A stretch of DNA of 64,000 nucleotides, taken from Macrococcus capreoli. GTDB taxonomy: Bacteria; Bacillota; Bacilli; Staphylococcales; Staphylococcaceae. Below are positions 46,351 to 56,958 of the stretch, one piece after another. Position 1 is the stretch's first letter; each line of letters begins with the position of its first letter. The stretch spans positions 117,880-181,879 of the forward strand of contig NZ_JAOTIS010000003.1 in NCBI RefSeq assembly GCF_025628935.1, written 5' to 3'. The notes beneath the pieces were generated by a model. It saw only the letters and a program-made list of their open reading frames with translations, was not told where the DNA came from and did no database searches. A program made the translations under genes and the position numbers.

Positions 46351-47433
46351 TTAATATACATTAAATGGATTTGTATTCACTGACGATGCGATAACAGGTA
46401 CGTCTATTAAAGCATCGAGTAAGCGTTTAAGTCCTTCTTTCATTACACATTCACTATAGTGTGTAATGTCAATTGCCGGAAGTTGCATCATCATTAAATC
46501 ATGCGCTTCATGATATTTAATATCACCTGTTAATAAGACATCAACTTTATTTTGAACGTCTTTCATATAACTGACACCTGCTCCTCCGATGATACCGACT
46601 GTTGAAATACGCTGATCTTCGCCTATCCATTTTACAACATCAAGTGATAACTTTGCTTTGGCTAATTGCGCCAATTCGCTAAGCATCATTGGTTGTGGGA
46701 GATGCGCTTTAACTCCTGTACCATATTGCGCTGGTAAAGTAAACGTCAATATTTCATATGCAGGTGTTTCGTAAGGATGATATTGATGAATAACTTCAAT
46801 TATCTGTTGCTTTAAACGAGGTTCAAACACACATTCAACTTTCAATTCTTCTTCAACATGTACTTCGTTGATATTTCCTACAAAAGGTTGTGCATTTTCA
46901 AGAGGACGAAACTCTCCATGACCTTTTGACGAATAGAAACAATGGTCATAATCCCCTATCTTTCCTGCACCTGCTGCTGCTAATTTTTCTTTTAAACCTT
47001 GTGCATGATGATTCGGTACATAAATTTGTAGCTTACACAACTCTGTTTGGTCAGGCAATAATATTTCAATATTGTTTAGTTCAAGTTGATTGGCTATCAT
47101 TGCACTCACACCTTTTGGATGTGCATCCAGATTCGTATGTAGCGCAATTAAATTTATTTCATTTTTTATTAAGGCATGAATGATTTCGCCATAACCATGA
47201 TTTTGAATTGCCTTGATTCCACTAAAGATAAGCGGATGATGGCAAATGATCGTATTAACATTTTGTTCTATTGCTTCAGTTACAACTGCCATCGTACAAT
47301 CAAGCGCCGTTAATATACCCGTCACTTCTCTTTCTGTATCACCAATTAGTAATCCAACATTATCCCATGATTCCGCTGTATGCATAGGTATTTCATTATT
47401 AATGATAGACATTAACGTATTAATCTTCATCAT
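46351..47433 (-). CDS. Nif3-like dinuclear metal protein (YqfO)
   Basis: 360 residues. Nif3 halves with metal-binding motifs ICHHPLIFSG and LHTNLD in the N-terminal part and LTGDIKYHEAHD / DITHYSE in the C-terminal part, separated by an inserted PII/CutA-like domain (about 130-240), the long YqfO layout. Often annotated as GTP cyclohydrolase 1 type 2 homologue; true function unsettled. AGAGGTG precedes two adjacent ATGs. It overlaps the trmK end by 14 bp. Confidence 0.88.
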   Translation of the reverse strand: MMKINTLMSIINNEIPMHTAESWDNVGLLIGDTEREVTGILTALDCTMAVVTEAIEQNVNTIICHHPLIFSGIKAIQNHGYGEIIHALIKNEINLIALHTNLDAHPKGVSAMIANQLELNNIEILLPDQTELCKLQIYVPNHHAQGLKEKLAAAGAGKIGDYDHCFYSSKGHGEFRPLENAQPFVGNINEVHVEEELKVECVFEPRLKQQIIEVIHQYHPYETPAYEILTFTLPAQYGTGVKAHLPQPMMLSELAQLAKAKLSLDVVKWIGEDQRISTVGIIGGAGVSYMKDVQNKVDVLLTGDIKYHEAHDLMMMQLPAIDITHYSECVMKEGLKRLLDALIDVPVIASSVNTNPFNVY

Positions 47434-48109
47434 ACAACACCTCTTTTAAGATTGTAATTTCTTTTGAGATTTGTTCATATTTTGAGGCATGCTGTGCTTC
47501 ATGTTCAATCGCATTTTGCACGTTTAATAAATGTCTATATTCTCTTGTCCACTTTTCTTTAAACACATCATTTTTCTCTTGTATTAATAACGGACCAAAT
47601 TTTAATGCTTTATCATCATACTGCAATGGTACATTCGCTTTTTCTGCTACAATAATTTCATACGTGTGCTTCTTTTCTTTCAGAATTTCTTCAGCAATAA
47701 TTTCATAACCTAACGTAACTAAAGCGCTTCGAACAGCTTCGCTATGAATATTACTTTGCAATATCAGTCTTGGATAATTTTGTAGTTTATCTTTTCCAGA
47801 GGTAATAATTTCAGCGATTAACGGGCCTCCCATGCCACAAATCGTAATAACATCAACTTCTCCACGATCTATTACTTCCAGCCCATTTCCAAGTCTGACG
47901 TCAATCGCATGCTGTGCATTGTATTTTGCAACATTTTGAACAGCTGCGTCAAATGGGCCTTTCACTACTTCCCCAGCAATCGCACGTTGTATAAGTCCTT
48001 TTTCGAGTGCATATAAAGGTAAATAAGCATGATCAGAGCCTATATCGGCTAAACTTGTGTGTTGAATATATTGTGCTACAGTCTTCAATCTTTGATTTAA
48101 TGGTATCAT
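47420..48109 (-). CDS. trmK: tRNA (adenine22-N1)-methyltransferase TrmK
   Basis: 229 residues. Rossmann methyltransferase with SAM motif ADIGSDHAYLP (residues 21-31) and the family motif TICGMGGPLI, followed by a C-terminal coiled coil. Methylates A22 of tRNA. Matches B. subtilis YqfN, and is next to yqfO in both. Confidence 0.92.
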   Translation of the reverse strand: MIPLNQRLKTVAQYIQHTSLADIGSDHAYLPLYALEKGLIQRAIAGEVVKGPFDAAVQNVAKYNAQHAIDVRLGNGLEVIDRGEVDVITICGMGGPLIAEIITSGKDKLQNYPRLILQSNIHSEAVRSALVTLGYEIIAEEILKEKKHTYEIIVAEKANVPLQYDDKALKFGPLLIQEKNDVFKEKWTREYRHLLNVQNAIEHEAQHASKYEQISKEITILKEVLYDED

Positions 48110-48127
48110 CTTTTATCCTTTCAAAAA

Positions 48128-48156
48128 AAAATCTTTTGCACATGGCAAAAGATTTT
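48128..48156 (-). terminator. Terminator of cccA
   Basis: A perfect 12-bp stem (AAAATCTTTTGC and its complement, 5-nt loop) ends on the minus strand in a run of nine T. Confidence 0.88.
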
Positions 48157-48165
48157 AATTGTTAT

Positions 48166-48519
48166 TTATTTTGCTCCATCTTTTAAATACTTAACTAACG
48201 TATCTAAGTCTTTATCAGAGATTTTTGAAGCATCATGAGCAGGCATTGCGCCTTTACCTTCACGGATTGTTTTCTTTAAAGCATCAGCTGGCTTAGAGTT
48301 CCCAGCTAATTTAGGTCCCATAGCACCTTCTAAATTTTGACCGTGACATGATGTACAGTTATCTTTAGCAAAAGTTTTAGCATCAAACTTTTGTTCAGTC
48401 TTAGCTCCGCCTTCACCTTTTTCGTCTCCTTTATTAGCACCATGTGATGCCATGAAGAAGATTAAGCCTACGCCCATAAGCATAATAAGTAAAAACGGAA
48501 TTACTGGATTACGATTCAT
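48166..48519 (-). CDS. cccA: Membrane-anchored cytochrome c (c-550 type)
   Basis: 117 residues. One N-terminal membrane anchor (about 5-25), a Lys/Glu/Gly-rich linker, then a class I cytochrome c domain with haem motif CTSCH near residue 55 and axial Met in GKGAMPAHD. It carries electrons outside the membrane towards a terminal oxidase. It lies downstream of sigA as in Bacillus. Confidence 0.92.
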   Translation of the reverse strand: MNRNPVIPFLLIMLMGVGLIFFMASHGANKGDEKGEGGAKTEQKFDAKTFAKDNCTSCHGQNLEGAMGPKLAGNSKPADALKKTIREGKGAMPAHDASKISDKDLDTLVKYLKDGAK

Positions 48520-48612
48520 TCAATTTACCTCCCTTTAATTTCACCATATACATATCTATTTTATATTAAAAATAGTGATTGTCAAAGACTTTTCACAATT
48601 TAAATTGATATT

Positions 48613-49713
48613 TTAATCCATGAAATCTTTTAAACGTTTGCTTCTTGAAGGATGACGTAATTTTCGTAATGCTTTCGCTTCAATTTGACGAATACGCTCT
48701 CGTGTTACACCAAAGACTTTACCTACTTCTTCAAGCGTACGTGTGCGGCCATCATCTAATCCAAAACGGAGTCTTAATACGTTCTCTTCTCTATCCGTTA
48801 AAGTGTCTAATACATCTTCAAGCTGTTCTTTTAATAATTCATATGCCGCATGATCTGCCGGACTTTGAGCATCCTGATCTTCGATAAAGTCACCTAAATG
48901 ACTATCATCTTCTTCACCTATTGGTGTTTCTAATGACACAGGTTCTTGTGCAATTTTTAAAATTTCACGTACTTTTTCAGGTGGTAAATCCATTTCCTCA
49001 CCAATCTCTTCTGGAGATGGATCACGTCCTAAATCTTGTAATAATTGACGTTGTACACGAATTAATTTATTAATTGTTTCAACCATATGCACAGGAATAC
49101 GAATCGTTCTTGCCTGGTCAGCAATCGCACGCGTGATTGCTTGTCTAATCCACCATGTCGCATACGTAGAAAACTTAAACCCTTTCGTAAAGTCAAACTT
49201 CTCTACTGCTTTAATAAGCCCCATATTACCTTCCTGAATTAAATCAAGAAATAGCATACCACGGCCAACATAACGTTTCGCAATACTTACAACAAGACGT
49301 AAATTTGCCTCAGCAAGTCGCGCTTTCGCTTCCTGATCCCCTTGTTCAATACGTTTTGCGAGTTCGATTTCTTCCTCAGCACTTAATAAATTAACACGTC
49401 CAATTTCTTTTAAATACATACGGACTGGGTCGTTAATCTTTACACCTGGAGGCGCCGATAAGTCATTTAAATTAATTTTATCATCTGTATCGTTTGCATC
49501 TTTTTCATTAATTAATGTAATATCATTTTCAGCAATTGCTTCAAAGAATTCATCCATATGGTCTGAATCCATTTCGAAATTTTGTAATTTATCAGCTATT
49601 TCTTCATGACTTAAGTGACCATTCTTTTTACCTGTTTCAATAAGCTGTGCTTTCACTTGATCTAACGTAAGTAATTCTGTTAATTTTGCTGCTTTTTTAT
49701 TATTTGTGGCCAT
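48613..49713 (-). CDS. sigA: Primary sigma factor SigA
   Basis: 366 residues. Region 1.1 (1-80), region 1.2, region 2 with [20 protein letters not shown] (the -10 binding segment), region 3, and region 4.2 with [24 protein letters not shown]. The housekeeping sigma factor. It forms the macromolecular synthesis operon with dnaG upstream (20 bp gap). Confidence 0.98.
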   Translation of the reverse strand: MATNNKKAAKLTELLTLDQVKAQLIETGKKNGHLSHEEIADKLQNFEMDSDHMDEFFEAIAENDITLINEKDANDTDDKINLNDLSAPPGVKINDPVRMYLKEIGRVNLLSAEEEIELAKRIEQGDQEAKARLAEANLRLVVSIAKRYVGRGMLFLDLIQEGNMGLIKAVEKFDFTKGFKFSTYATWWIRQAITRAIADQARTIRIPVHMVETINKLIRVQRQLLQDLGRDPSPEEIGEEMDLPPEKVREILKIAQEPVSLETPIGEEDDSHLGDFIEDQDAQSPADHAAYELLKEQLEDVLDTLTDREENVLRLRFGLDDGRTRTLEEVGKVFGVTRERIRQIEAKALRKLRHPSRSKRLKDFMD

Positions 49714-49733
49714 TATTAAACCTCCCAGAATGT

Positions 49734-51494
49734 CTAGTGCCTTTTTGAGCGTTGATACTGAATAATTTCTCTTGCAATTTTGTCTCTTCGTTCGATATCT
49801 CCTGTAGCAATAGCTTCTTTTAAATGTTGTTTCAACTGATTAAGATGCGTGAGCTGGTATTGTTCCTCATTGAACACATACACATAATCATTTATTTCAT
49901 CTGTCGTTGGTTCAGAATTTACAAGTAAGCTATCTATAGACATGCATACTTCATGTATTTCATGCGGTATCTGCGCTATAAACTGGCTGAGATTAAATTG
50001 TTCTTCATTCAAGTAATACCCTTTTAAAGCTTCATAAATCACACGATGATATGCATTGGAGAAATGTTTCGCAGGAATGATTGCTTGAAATTGATCAAAT
50101 AAATATTTATCTGTCATAAAATGTTTCAGCACAACACGTTCAGCCGTCTCAATTTTATTAAATGTCTCTTGTTTTATCCCTACATTCGCTTGATTGATCG
50201 GTCGCTGCTTTTGATTTTTTTGTACTTGATATTTTAGACTGTCAAAATCTACTTTAAACAAATCACTTGCTTCATGCAATACTTTTTTCTGTAAAACATC
50301 GGAATTCATAAGTTTAGCATCTTGAATGACATTATTCAAATGTTTTTCATATGCTAAATCATTATTTTTAATCTCAGATACATAATGTTGCATGTAAAAA
50401 CTTAAATAATTGATTTTATTTGTTTGAAAATATTCTAAAAATTGTGTTGCACCGATATCGCGAATCATTTCATCCGGATCTTTTCCTTTATGAATCGGCA
50501 CGACAAAAACGTTTAATCCTTCTGTTAGTAATGACTTTCCAACTTTTAAAGTGGCTTCAATCCCCGCACGATCTCCGTCATACATTAGCGTAATGTTTTG
50601 TGCGAGTTTCTTCAGCGTAAGGATATGCTCTCTACTTAAAGCAGTCCCCATCGTTGCAATCGCGTTATGAATACCCACTTCACCAAGCTTTAATACATCC
50701 ATAAAACCTTCTAACAATATTACTTCATCTGCTTCACGTATCGGCTTACGCGCAACATCCAGATGGTATAGTATATTACGCTTTTGGAATACTGGTGTTT
50801 CCGGACTATTTAAATACTTCGGTTCACTACCATCATAACTTCTTGCTGAAAATCCAACCGTATCGCCACGTGCATTGTGAATCGGAAACATGATACGATT
50901 TCTAAAACGGTCGAAATAACTGAAATTATCTTCATTACGACTCAGTAAACCCGCTTCATACGCTAACGCTTCATCGTAACCACGTTTCTTTAAAAAATCC
51001 AGCGCAAAATGACTGACATTTGGACTGAATCCAATTTTCTCCTGTGCAATCATTTCATCAGTAATCCCACGTTGATGTAAGTAATGAAGCGCAGGTTCTG
51101 CTTCCTCAATCGCTTTTAACACGTAATGATAATATTCCTGCAATAAATTATGCATGTCAATCATCTTCGTTTGATCATTGTCCACAACAGGTGCATCTTC
51201 TGGTGTATCTATTTTTATATCTACATTTTCACCAAGTATTTTTACAGCTTCAATAAATGAAACATTTTCTATTTGCTCAATAAATTGAAACACATTGCCA
51301 CCTTTTTTGCATCCAAAACAATGACAAATTTGTTTATCTACAGATACTGAGAACGAAGGTGTTTTTTCATCATGAAAGGGACATAAACCAATATAGTTAC
51401 GTCCCCTTTTCTCTAATTTAACATATTGACTCACAACATCTAATATGTCGTTTTTTTCTCTTATTTCATTGATAATTTTTGGATCGATTTGCAA
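49734..51494 (-). CDS. dnaG: DNA primase
   Basis: 586 residues. N-terminal CHC2 zinc finger ([13 protein letters not shown] ... [10 protein letters not shown]), TOPRIM domain with EGFMD and the DGDRAG metal motif, then the C-terminal DnaB-binding helical domain. The start is TTG at 51494, preceded by GAGGTGA; there is no ATG at the family start. Makes RNA primers for replication. Confidence 0.96.
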   Translation of the reverse strand: MQIDPKIINEIREKNDILDVVSQYVKLEKRGRNYIGLCPFHDEKTPSFSVSVDKQICHCFGCKKGGNVFQFIEQIENVSFIEAVKILGENVDIKIDTPEDAPVVDNDQTKMIDMHNLLQEYYHYVLKAIEEAEPALHYLHQRGITDEMIAQEKIGFSPNVSHFALDFLKKRGYDEALAYEAGLLSRNEDNFSYFDRFRNRIMFPIHNARGDTVGFSARSYDGSEPKYLNSPETPVFQKRNILYHLDVARKPIREADEVILLEGFMDVLKLGEVGIHNAIATMGTALSREHILTLKKLAQNITLMYDGDRAGIEATLKVGKSLLTEGLNVFVVPIHKGKDPDEMIRDIGATQFLEYFQTNKINYLSFYMQHYVSEIKNNDLAYEKHLNNVIQDAKLMNSDVLQKKVLHEASDLFKVDFDSLKYQVQKNQKQRPINQANVGIKQETFNKIETAERVVLKHFMTDKYLFDQFQAIIPAKHFSNAYHRVIYEALKGYYLNEEQFNLSQFIAQIPHEIHEVCMSIDSLLVNSEPTTDEINDYVYVFNEEQYQLTHLNQLKQHLKEAIATGDIERRDKIAREIIQYQRSKRH

Positions 51495-51517
51495 ACTTTC
51501 ACCTCATCATACCCACA

Positions 51518-52327
51518 TTAATTTTTTGTAATCAACTTAATGATTTCATTCGCTGTTTCTTCAATTGCTTTATTCGATACGTCGATGACTTCACAATTGA
51601 TGCGTGCAACGATTTCTTCAAAATATTTCAATTCTTCTAATATACGTTGATCCTTCGCATAATTTGCATCGTTTTTTAACCCAAGTTGCGCTAAACGCTC
51701 GATGCGGATTTTATTTAATTTTTCAGGATCAATTTTTAGTGCGATACATTTCTTAGGATCAATTTCAAACAGTTGATCTGGTGGATCAACTTCAGGCACT
51801 AGCGGGACATTCATAACTTTGAAACGTTTATGTGCAAGATATTGACTCAACGGTGTTTTAGATGTTCGTGATACACCAATTAATACGATATCCGCTTTCG
51901 TTAATCCGCGTGGGTCACGGCCGTCGTCATATTTCACTGCAAATTCAATTGCCTCAATCTTCTTGAAATAATCTTCATCTAATTTATGTACCATACCCGG
52001 TTCATTTAAAGGCTTTTCTTCTAAAGATGCTTCAAGTAATTGCATTAACGGACCCATTAAATCTACACTTTTAATATTATGTTGCGTTAGTTGTGCCTGC
52101 ATATATTCACGCACTTTCGGTTTGACCAGTGTATATACAACAATTGACGTTTGCTCGGATGCTAAACTAATCACTTCATTGATATTCTCTTCCGTTTCGA
52201 TATAAGGTAAACGAATCGTATCAACAACATTATTTAACATATTAAATTGTGAGATACATGCTTTCGTAACGAGTTCAGCCGTTTCTCCTACTGAATCTGA
52301 TGCGATAATTAATCTAATTTCATTCAT
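51518..52327 (-). CDS. PPDK/PEP synthase regulatory kinase-phosphorylase (DUF299, YqfL)
   Basis: 269 residues with the ADP-binding P-loop-like [11 protein letters not shown] near residue 150 and the N-terminal SDSVGETAE motif of the DUF299 family. The family phosphorylates and dephosphorylates pyruvate phosphate dikinase or PEP synthase. It is adjacent to ccpN, which controls gluconeogenesis, supporting a role at the PEP-pyruvate node. Confidence 0.92.
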   Translation of the reverse strand: MNEIRLIIASDSVGETAELVTKACISQFNMLNNVVDTIRLPYIETEENINEVISLASEQTSIVVYTLVKPKVREYMQAQLTQHNIKSVDLMGPLMQLLEASLEEKPLNEPGMVHKLDEDYFKKIEAIEFAVKYDDGRDPRGLTKADIVLIGVSRTSKTPLSQYLAHKRFKVMNVPLVPEVDPPDQLFEIDPKKCIALKIDPEKLNKIRIERLAQLGLKNDANYAKDQRILEELKYFEEIVARINCEVIDVSNKAIEETANEIIKLITKN

Positions 52328-52340
52328 AAATCAATGCTCC

Positions 52341-52988
52341 TTATTCGTCTTCGATTAGAGAAACAAATGCTCTCGTTATTGTTGTTTTGCTGATTCGCCC
52401 TGTTACTTCGTAATGTCCATCCTTTTCAATAACGACAGGAATAGAATCAATTTGTTTATCGATAATTTGTTTCGCAGCATAAAATAATAAATCATCTTTA
52501 TAACATACAGAAACATTCGGGACACGGGTCATGTAAACATGGATTGGTGTCGTATGAATTTCCTGTCCTCCCATAGATGCGCGTAATAAATCTTTCCTTG
52601 AACATACACCAACAAGATGATTATCTTTATTTGTAACAAATAATGTACCCACATCATCTAAAAACATGGCACATATTGCTTCATAAGTGCTTGAATCTTC
52701 ATGTATTACAATAGGGACCGATTGAAAATCTTTTACTCGAAATTTCTTAATTGATTCTGATAATAGTTGTGTACTTGATTTACCCGTATAAAAATAACCA
52801 ACACGTGGTCTCGCATCTAAATATCCTGCCATCGTAAGAATTGCAAGATCAGGTCTTAACGTTGCACGTGTTAAGCTTAGTTTCTCAGCAATTTTTTCAC
52901 CTGTGATGGGGCCATTATTTTTTACAATTTGTAAAATCTTCTCTTGTCGTTTATTTAATTCTATGACAATCACCCCATTAGTAGACAT
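52341..52988 (-). CDS. ccpN: Transcriptional repressor CcpN
   Basis: 215 residues. N-terminal HTH (ELNKRQEKILQIVKNNGPITGEKIAEKLSLTRATLRPD), then two CBS domains (about 75-205) that sense nucleotides. It represses gluconeogenic genes in B. subtilis. The start is uncertain: the ATG at 52988 lies only about 8 bases from the predicted transcription start and has no binding site, whereas a GGGGTGATT sits after it and no in-frame ATG/GTG/TTG follows that. The protein starts at one of MSTNG or a few residues later. Confidence 0.9.
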   Translation of the reverse strand: MSTNGVIVIELNKRQEKILQIVKNNGPITGEKIAEKLSLTRATLRPDLAILTMAGYLDARPRVGYFYTGKSSTQLLSESIKKFRVKDFQSVPIVIHEDSSTYEAICAMFLDDVGTLFVTNKDNHLVGVCSRKDLLRASMGGQEIHTTPIHVYMTRVPNVSVCYKDDLLFYAAKQIIDKQIDSIPVVIEKDGHYEVTGRISKTTITRAFVSLIEDE

Positions 52989-53002
52989 AGTTTATTAATT
53001 TT

Positions 53003-53031
53003 ATTATAACGATATCATGTTATTTTTACAA
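53003..53031 (-). promoter_or_regulatory. ccpN promoter
   Basis: TTGTAA (53031-53026), a 17-bp spacer and a perfect TATAAT (53008-53003) on the minus strand. Transcription would start near 52996, so the leader to the annotated ATG is about 8 bases. Confidence 0.75.
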
Positions 53032-53047
53032 ATGTATCGCTTTACAA

Positions 53048-53076
53048 TTGAGCTTTATGAGATTCCATGTTATATT
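53048..53076 (+). promoter_or_regulatory. glyS T-box promoter
   Basis: TTGAGC (53048-53053), a 17-bp spacer and TATATT (53071-53076) with an extended TGT before it. It gives a T-box leader starting near 53083. Confidence 0.7.
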
Positions 53077-53082
53077 TTATAT

Positions 53083-53236
53083 AAGCGAGTTAAGGATGGT
53101 GTAAGCTTAACAAGAATGATTATTTGGCGAATGTATTATCAAATGAATAAATTAGAGCGAGTAAACACTAATTTGGGTGGAACCGCGGGTATATATACTC
53201 GTCCCAAGGCAAAATATTGCCTTGGGGCTTTTTATA
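53083..53236 (+). promoter_or_regulatory. T-box leader of glyS
   Basis: The conserved T-box segment reads GGGTGGAACCGCGG (53175-53188), followed by CGTCCC and a terminator with stem CCCAAGGCAA (53203-53212) and TTGCCTTGGG (53217-53226) and a T run. A GGC triplet at 53126-53128 is a possible glycine specifier. Uncharged tRNA-Gly would stabilise the antiterminator and turn on glyS. Read as protein this region would be only a spurious ORF. Confidence 0.9.
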
Positions 53237-53280
53237 TACCAATTTTTATGTTTACTCAATAATAAATGGAGGACATCATT

Positions 53281-54669
53281 ATGACAGAAAACAAAATGGA
53301 AACAATCGTTAACCTTGCAAAACACCGTGGATTTGTATTCCCTGGTAGTGAAATTTACGGAGGCCTTGCCAACACTTGGGATTACGGCCCGCTAGGTGTT
53401 GAATTAAAAAACAACGTAAAACGTGCTTGGTGGCAAAAATTTGTGCAACAATCACCTTATAACGTTGGATTAGATGCAGCGATCTTAATGAACCCTAAAA
53501 CATGGGATGCAAGTGGACATTTATCAAACTTTAATGACCCTATGATAGATAACAAAGACTCTAAAATCCGTTACCGTGCGGATAAATTAATCGAAGATTA
53601 TATGCATGCCCAAGGGGATGAACACTTTATCGCTGATGGCATGAGTTTTGAAGAAATGAAACAATTTATCGACGAAAAAGGTATCGTATGTCCTGAATCA
53701 GGGACTGCAAACTGGACAGATATTCGTCAGTTCAACTTAATGTTTAAAACATTCCAAGGTGTTACAGAATCATCAACAAATGAAATCTTCTTACGCCCTG
53801 AAACAGCACAAGGTATTTTCGTTAACTATAAAAATGTACAACGTTCTATGCGCAAAAAATTACCGTTTGGTATCGCTCAAGTAGGTAAATCATTCCGTAA
53901 TGAAATTACGCCAGGTAACTTCATCTTCCGTACGCGTGAATTTGAACAAATGGAATTAGAATTCTTCTGTAAACCAGGGACAGAAATGGAATGGCAAACA
54001 TATTGGAAAGAGTTTGCTGAAAAATGGTTAAAAGACTTAGGTGTTAAACCTGAGAACATGAAATTACGCGACCATGATGAAGATGAATTATCGCATTATT
54101 CTAATGCAACGACTGACATTGAATATAAATTCCCGTTTGGCTGGGGTGAACTATGGGGTATTGCAAGCCGTACAGATTTCGACTTAAATGCACATATGAA
54201 CGCCTCTGGTGATGATTTCAAATATCATGATCAGGAAACTGGTGAAAAGTATGTTCCTTATGTTATTGAACCTTCATTAGGCGCGGACCGTGTAACATTA
54301 GCATTCTTATGCGATGCGTATGACGAAGAAGCATTAGAAGGCGATGATAAACGTACAGTATTACGTTTCCACCCTGCTTTAGCACCATACAAAGCGGCCA
54401 TCTTACCATTAAGCAAGAAATTATCAGCTGATGCGATGAAAGTATACGAAGAGTTAAGCGCATACTTTGCAATTGATTTTGATGAAAGCCAATCTATCGG
54501 TAAACGTTACCGTCGCCAAGACGAAATCGGTACACCATTCTGTATTACATTTGACTTCGATTCATTAGAAGACAACCAGGTAACAGTACGTGACCGTGAC
54601 ACGATGGAACAAGTGCGTATGCCAATTAGTGAAGTTAAAGGTTTCTTAGAGGAAAAGATTAAGTTCTAA
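53281..54669 (+). CDS. glyS: Glycyl-tRNA synthetase (single-chain, class II)
   Basis: 462 residues, the dimeric alpha2 type found in staphylococci rather than the GlyQS tetramer of Bacillus. Motif 2 ([25 protein letters not shown]) and motif 3 ([10 protein letters not shown]) are present, with an HGY-type anticodon-binding C-terminal domain. ATG at 53281 is 9 bp after GGAGG. It faces opposite to recO and ccpN, consistent with gene replacement at the ancestral glyQS site (inference). Confidence 0.96.
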   Translation: MTENKMETIVNLAKHRGFVFPGSEIYGGLANTWDYGPLGVELKNNVKRAWWQKFVQQSPYNVGLDAAILMNPKTWDASGHLSNFNDPMIDNKDSKIRYRADKLIEDYMHAQGDEHFIADGMSFEEMKQFIDEKGIVCPESGTANWTDIRQFNLMFKTFQGVTESSTNEIFLRPETAQGIFVNYKNVQRSMRKKLPFGIAQVGKSFRNEITPGNFIFRTREFEQMELEFFCKPGTEMEWQTYWKEFAEKWLKDLGVKPENMKLRDHDEDELSHYSNATTDIEYKFPFGWGELWGIASRTDFDLNAHMNASGDDFKYHDQETGEKYVPYVIEPSLGADRVTLAFLCDAYDEEALEGDDKRTVLRFHPALAPYKAAILPLSKKLSADAMKVYEELSAYFAIDFDESQSIGKRYRRQDEIGTPFCITFDFDSLEDNQVTVRDRDTMEQVRMPISEVKGFLEEKIKF

Positions 54670-54713
54670 GGAGAGTCTGTTTTCATTACGCTTAGGTCCG
54701 AAATAATTAGAAG

Positions 54714-54752
54714 CAATCCCTTCGAGATCGCTCTTTAATTTCGAAGGGATTG
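54714..54752. repeat. Unassigned perfect hairpin after glyS
   Basis: A perfect 12-bp inverted repeat (CAATCCCTTCGA with TCGAAGGGATTG, 15-nt loop) lies 45 bp after the glyS stop. No T run follows on either strand, so it does not look like a normal terminator. I found no second copy of this sequence in the window. Confidence 0.6.
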
Positions 54753-54790
54753 GTGAAATTTGACGAGGATCTGCATTGAAAATACCGTTT

Positions 54791-54837
54791 AAAAGAGGCA
54801 AGGACAAGTGTGTCACACTTTGTTCTTGCCTCTTTTT
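54791..54837. terminator. Bidirectional terminator of glyS and recO
   Basis: A long, nearly perfect stem (AAAAGAGGCAAG-type arm 54791-54812 with 54815-54837) with A and T ends lies between convergent glyS and recO. Confidence 0.88.
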
Positions 54838-55588
54838 ATTGTGAATTCATATTATTCAGTTGTTCAATAATCTTACGAGATTTCAAATAAACCCCGATAA
54901 ACTCATCATACATTTTAAAAACTAAACTTTCCATTTCCGACACTAACGCTACACTGATCTTCATCCCACTCACCTTTTCAAGCGGCACTTCATCTAATAA
55001 ATACAACATATACAAAGCTTTATTCGACATGCGAATCGCATGTGGGTCTTCTTCTAATCCAAAGTGCGTTATCACACTATTATATTTAAATGAATACGCA
55101 ACAAAGTCTTTATGGTCCATCGCACCATCATGCGCGCTATATTTAAAGTTAGGTTCATAACCATATAATGGCATCATCTTTAATGATACAAATAACGCGA
55201 TAAGTGCTTCATTATCACCTATGGATATTCTATCTAGCCCAAACTTCAATAACTGATACACTAATTTATTCGTTGCATCATCATCCAGTCCTCTATCAAT
55301 CAATTCAACGATATATTGAGCATAGGACAAACGCATTATGTCACTTCTTATCGGATAATGGCTTTCGATCGTATCGACAGAACTTAATGTTCCCATCCCT
55401 TTAAATTGTGAGAAGATAAATAAGTTTTCATAAAATAAATCGAGTCCCGCACCGAACTTTGTTGATTTACGAGCATTTCTCGCCATTACTGCCACTTTCA
55501 CGCCCGCTTCATTTAAAAAGGTGATAATCAAATGATTATCACCATATTCAACTCTCTTGATAACAATACCAACAGACTTTTTAAGCAT
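54836..55588 (-). CDS. recO: DNA repair protein RecO
   Basis: 250 residues. N-terminal OB-fold (1-80, with GDNHLIITFLNEAGVKVAVMARNARK) followed by a helical domain. It loads RecA with RecF/RecR. The zinc-finger cysteines of some RecO proteins are absent. It overlaps the era stop, as in the usual era-recO pair. Confidence 0.92.
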   Translation of the reverse strand: MLKKSVGIVIKRVEYGDNHLIITFLNEAGVKVAVMARNARKSTKFGAGLDLFYENLFIFSQFKGMGTLSSVDTIESHYPIRSDIMRLSYAQYIVELIDRGLDDDATNKLVYQLLKFGLDRISIGDNEALIALFVSLKMMPLYGYEPNFKYSAHDGAMDHKDFVAYSFKYNSVITHFGLEEDPHAIRMSNKALYMLYLLDEVPLEKVSGMKISVALVSEMESLVFKMYDEFIGVYLKSRKIIEQLNNMNSQ

Positions 55589-56490
55589 TAATATTCATCT
55601 TCTCTATAGCCAATCTGGCGAATAAAGTTAGGTTTATTTCTCCAGTCTTTTTGAACTTTTACCCATAGTTCTAAATAGACTTTCGAACCTAATAGCATTT
55701 CAATATCTTTACGTGCATTTTGTCCAATTTGCTTTAACATTGAACCTTTCTTTCCGATAATGATACCCTTTTGAGAATCACGTTCGATATAAATCGTCGC
55801 TTCAATATCCACTTGGTCTTCGGATACACGCGTCATCTTTTCAACTTGAACACCGATAGCATGTGGAATTTCCTGGCTTGTTAAATGCAATGCTTTCTCA
55901 CGGATGAGTTCAGCAACGATAAATTCTTCCGGATGGTCAGAGATCGTATCTTTCGGATAGTACATTGGTCCTTCAGGCATATAGCCTTCAATAACTTCAA
56001 CTAAATGATCGACATTATTACCTTGTAGTGCTGAAATCGGTACAACTTCTGCAAATGGTAATAAATCTTTATACTTTTCAATTTCTTTAATTAACTGATC
56101 CGGATGGATTTTGTCGATTTTATTCAATACGAGAAAGATCGGTGTGCGATTTGACTTTAATAATTCAATAATAAATTCATCTCCACGTCCTAAACTTTCT
56201 TCAACATTCACCATAAACATAATGGCATCAACTTCACGCAATGTATTTTTGGCTATTTTCATCATATAGTCGCCTAACACATGTTTCGGCTTATGAATCC
56301 CTGGTGTATCAATGAAAATAATTTGCGATTGTTCCGTCGTTAATATTCCTTGTACTTTATTACGCGTTGTTTGTGCTTTATCTGACATAATCGCAACTTT
56401 TTGTCCTAATACTTTGTTCATAAATGTAGATTTCCCTACATTAGGTCGGCCAATAATCGCGACAAAGCCTGATTTAAATTTATTTGACAT
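55588..56490 (-). CDS. era: GTPase Era
   Basis: 300 residues. G1 GRPNVGKS, G3 DTPG, G4 NKID, and a C-terminal KH domain with [13 protein letters not shown]. It assists 30S assembly by binding the 16S rRNA 3' end. It overlaps cdd by 11 bp. Confidence 0.97.
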   Translation of the reverse strand: MSNKFKSGFVAIIGRPNVGKSTFMNKVLGQKVAIMSDKAQTTRNKVQGILTTEQSQIIFIDTPGIHKPKHVLGDYMMKIAKNTLREVDAIMFMVNVEESLGRGDEFIIELLKSNRTPIFLVLNKIDKIHPDQLIKEIEKYKDLLPFAEVVPISALQGNNVDHLVEVIEGYMPEGPMYYPKDTISDHPEEFIVAELIREKALHLTSQEIPHAIGVQVEKMTRVSEDQVDIEATIYIERDSQKGIIIGKKGSMLKQIGQNARKDIEMLLGSKVYLELWVKVQKDWRNKPNFIRQIGYREDEY

Positions 56491-56887
56491 CTTCTAAATC
56501 CCTTCCAGAAAATCCTAATGGTAATAAATCATCTACCGTACGTTCAATCACATCGCCACGAACATTCGTTAAAAAGACTGGCATGTCATCTTCACACATT
56601 TCTTTAATGACCTGGCGACATGAACCACATGGTGATGATGGTGTTTCCGTATCCGTAGTAATGACTAATGCTTTAAAATCACAAGGTTTATACCCTGCAG
56701 CAATCGCAGAAACAAAAGCAGTTCGTTCAGCACAAATTGTATCACCATATGCTGCATTCTCAACGTTACAACCATTAAATGTCGTACCGTCTTTACATAT
56801 TAAATAAGCGCCTACTTTAAACTTTGAATAAGGTGCGTATGCATTGTTGCGTGCGTTTAATACGCCTTCAAACCATTGTTTTTCCAT
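56480..56887 (-). CDS. cdd: Cytidine deaminase
   Basis: 135 residues. Zinc-binding and catalytic motifs CAERTAF and PCGSCRQV; deaminates cytidine and deoxycytidine in pyrimidine salvage. The ATG at 56887 follows AGAGAG; a second in-frame ATG six codons upstream is less likely. Confidence 0.95.
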   Translation of the reverse strand: MEKQWFEGVLNARNNAYAPYSKFKVGAYLICKDGTTFNGCNVENAAYGDTICAERTAFVSAIAAGYKPCDFKALVITTDTETPSSPCGSCRQVIKEMCEDDMPVFLTNVRGDVIERTVDDLLPLGFSGRDLEDVK

Positions 56888-56958
56888 AGCAATCTCTCTT
56901 TTCATTTAAATTTGGTCTCATTATTTTAATTCAAATTAATGCTTTGCGCTATAAATAT

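Noticed and set aside
53017..53262. 81-residue open frame upstream of glyS
   Set aside because: It covers the T-box leader, including the conserved T-box core and terminator, and has no ribosome binding site.
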